Shown in pieces: positions 63,620-64,000 of a DNA stretch of 64,000 nt. The first letter of the stretch is position 1, and each line of letters opens with the position of its first letter. This DNA comes from CAWGGS01 sp963822095. Its GTDB lineage: Bacteria > Desulfobacterota > Desulfobulbia > Desulfobulbales > Desulfocapsaceae. The translations under genes and the position numbers were made by a program. Under the pieces are notes generated by a model that was not told the DNA's origin, ran no database searches, and saw nothing but the letters and a program-made list of their open reading frames with translations. The stretch covers positions 172,982-236,981 of the forward strand of contig CAWGGS010000086.1 in the NCBI GenBank assembly GCA_963822095.1, read 5' to 3'.

Positions 63620-63799
63620 TTAATCTTCAGTCTGTTTGTCGTCAATTTCGCGAACTACGACATTGCTATGGTCAGGGACTGTGACGCACCGGGTTCGATA
63701 GATCATCTCCATTTCAAACAGATCATTTTCCAGCTCTTCAGATTCTTTTTCATTGAGTTCGTGTTCTTGCAGTTGATCGGAGGTGTTGTCGTTGGGCAT
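63620..63799 (-). CDS. Small acidic hypothetical protein
   Basis: About 59 residues from MPNDNTSDQLQEHELNEKES. The first half is very acidic and probably helical; the second half TRCVTVPDHSNVVVREIDD looks like two strands. The family is not recognised. A longer frame begins 30 bases upstream but has no better ribosome-binding site. The gap between this gene and the antitoxin promoter shows nothing else. Confidence 0.4.
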   Translation of the reverse strand: MPNDNTSDQLQEHELNEKESEELENDLFEMEMIYRTRCVTVPDHSNVVVREIDDKQTED

Positions 63800-63877
63800 G
63801 GGATATCTTCTTGTATGATATAGGAGCAAATACCCTCCTGCGCAAAATAAGATTTAAAAATAACAGGAGGACCACCA

Positions 63878-63976
63878 ATGCCTTCTACCCTACGAAGATT
63901 GTCGGGACATTGCAATTACTTTTGGGCTCAAAAGACAATGTCCTCAACAGCCCCAATTGCACATGAAAATAGTTAA
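63878..63976 (+). CDS. Possible 32-codon small ORF
   Basis: ATG 63878 is preceded at ideal spacing by AGGAGG (63865-63870), one of the strongest ribosome-binding sites in the window. The peptide MPSTLRRLSGHCNYFWAQK... ends at TAA 63976. It could be a leader peptide or a small protein; the window ends too soon to see what follows. Confidence 0.3.
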   Translation: MPSTLRRLSGHCNYFWAQKTMSSTAPIAHENS

Positions 63977-64000
63977 GGAACTGCGTATTTTCTTAACAAA

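Overview
The window (64 kb, moderate GC) looks like the chromosome of a strictly anaerobic, diazotrophic Desulfobacterota-type bacterium; I lean to a Desulfobulbales-like sulfate reducer or sulfur disproportionator. Reasons: short anaerobe-type NifK/NifE/NifN with a NifB-NifX fusion, many PAS sensor kinases with Cys-rich PAS domains, a CbiMQO metal importer, a c556-like periplasmic cytochrome, and abundant palindromic intergenic repeats. The taxon is inferred from overall character only; no rRNA or tRNA gene was seen.

Layout. (1) 1-13.2 kb, nitrogen fixation: nifK (nifD/nifH presumably lie just upstream), a cysteine-free NifB-NifX pseudo-enzyme, a thioredoxin-like [2Fe-2S] ferredoxin, then a small GNAT/HEPN/unknown operon, a ZntB-type transporter, a PilZ protein and an orphan MotA-loop-like protein, then nifE-nifN-nifB behind a textbook NifA site plus sigma-54 promoter. 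(2) 13.2-17.5 kb: CsaA, an EamA permease, a response-regulator fragment, and an overlapping acetyltransferase/deacetylase pair with a YkgJ protein. (3) 17.6-24.2 kb: a giant cytosolic chemoreceptor with eight Cys-bearing PAS domains overlapping a triple-CheW protein, with single-domain receivers nearby. (4) 25-29.3 kb: SthA-type flavoprotein and a cobalt/nickel ECF transporter (CbiM, Q, O). (5) 29.7-34 kb: response regulator, sigma-54 activator and hybrid kinase. (6) 34.4-36.5 kb: a fused TrpE-TrpG enzyme behind a trp leader peptide/attenuator. (7) 36.8-46.9 kb: GGDEF/degenerate-EAL protein, quinone oxidoreductase, amidohydrolase, YciH, a kinase/regulator pair next to a palindromic operator and a cytochrome, an outer-membrane protein and a methyltransferase. 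(8) 47-57 kb: a sigma-54-preceded pspA operon, a membrane-anchored Mrr-like protein, PilZ, glycosyltransferase, a LarA-like protein, a thioesterase. (9) 57.3-64 kb: a 1725-residue exonuclease-RecQ-UvrD fusion preceded by a 45-codon ORF and a MqsA-type antitoxin, a candidate genome-defence or repair island.

Repeats are a major theme. At least four families occupy intergenic space: a 3'-end palindromic element (two whole copies, four halves), a 254-bp MITE (two copies), a gene-3'-end structured repeat after the ferredoxin and the MotA-like gene, and a structured element of about 140-190 bp that has inserted into another repeat, with an uninterrupted copy of that target also present in the window. 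A fifth motif, a double hairpin with a compensatory base-pair change, precedes both nifK and the pseudo-nifB gene.

Functionally the window joins FeMo-cofactor assembly (NifB makes the precursor, NifEN matures it, NifK carries part of the P-cluster, the pseudo-NifB may carry cofactor), low-potential electron transfer, and dense signalling (two-component, chemosensory, c-di-GMP). Many predicted starts were moved inward from the longest open frame because a clear ribosome-binding site precedes the internal start.
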